Shown: positions 63,736-64,000 of the stretch, in pieces
How positions within the stretch are numbered: the stretch's first letter is position 1
How the letters are laid out: the number at the start of each line of letters is the position of its first letter
NCBI RefSeq assembly: GCF_023091745.1
Contig: NC_068935.1
Span: 19,451,775-19,515,774, forward strand
DNA: 64,000 bases
DNA from: Budorcas taxicolor
Lineage: Eukaryota; Chordata; Mammalia; Artiodactyla; Bovidae
Direction: 5' to 3'
Made by a program: the position numbers and the translations under genes
Notes under the pieces: generated by a model
The model's input: only the letters and a program-made list of their open reading frames with translations
Told to the model about the DNA's origin: nothing
Databases searched by the model: none

Positions 63736-64000
63736 ATTTTTTTTTTGAAATAAAGCAGTCACATTCATTGTAGAAAATTCGGAAAATTGAAAAAAATGTT
63801 TTCAAAGATTACATCATTAATAATCCTGCCACCCAGGAGGAACCATTGTTCACATGTTGGAGTGTTTCCTATCAATCTTTTTCTTAGTACATGAATTGAA
63901 GAGAGGTGAGAAAGACATATACTTGTGAAGAGCAGTATTGTTTAGAGTAGGATGTATTGAGCTAAGAAAGGTGAGATGAAAAGTGAGAAAATGAAACAGT

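Noticed and set aside
63466..63768. Minus-strand 100-codon frame
   Set aside because: C-terminal ORF2 remnant of the ruminant L1 3' end.

Overview
The window is intronic and exonic DNA from a ruminant genome, most likely a bovid (cattle, sheep, goat or buffalo group). Two things show this. The interspersed repeats are BovB (RTE-type LINE), Bov-tA and Bov-A2 SINEs, a ruminant L1 3' end and a ruminant-type mariner MITE. All exons belong to one well-conserved vertebrate gene, PAK3 (p21-activated kinase 3, X-linked in mammals), on the + strand. Isoform-specific residues (GIPEQW, LEQKKNP, KFYDSKETVNNQ, TSGDKSAHGY) separate it from PAK1 and PAK2.

Layout. Thirteen PAK3 coding exons are readable: 841-941, 3557-3619, 5224-5268, 6406-6559, 8278-8315, 12710-12841, 15027-15192, 22647-22710, 46476-46524, 46832-46944, 48565-48682, 50129-50228 and 50816-51012. 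All have GT/AG borders and phases that fit each other. In the numbering of the 544-residue isoform they cover residues 60-469. This is the CRIB/GTPase-binding motif, the autoinhibitory segment, the acidic tract with the proline-rich PIX-binding stretch, and the kinase domain through the activation loop to residue 469. The N-terminal 59 residues lie upstream and the last 75 lie downstream of the window. The small exons at 3557 and 5224 are the known alternative exons c and b, inserted between residues 92 and 93.

Introns. The largest complete intron (22711-46475, 23.8 kb) splits the kinase glycine-rich loop. It carries most of the mobile elements: a near full-length BovB with target-site duplications and a nested SINE (34055-38071), a second truncated BovB in the same orientation (39213-40379), two Bov-A2 copies, an hAT/MER1-type element, a mariner MITE hairpin, and an inverted repeat with about 210-bp arms and a 34-bp loop (30034-30487). 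The 3' intron (51013 to the window end) has a repeat-poor block at about 51.3-53.3 kb, then SINEs, old L1 and L2-like remnants, and a ruminant L1 3' end at 63.1-63.7 kb.

No other protein gene, tRNA, rRNA, CRISPR array or clear endogenous retrovirus was seen. Most open frames outside the exons lie in retrotransposons or occur by chance in AT-rich intron. The points most worth a second look are the long intronic hairpin, the mariner-derived miRNA-like hairpin, the GCATG cluster just downstream of the first kinase exon, the cassette exons c/b with their flanks, and the SINE insertion with an internal inversion.
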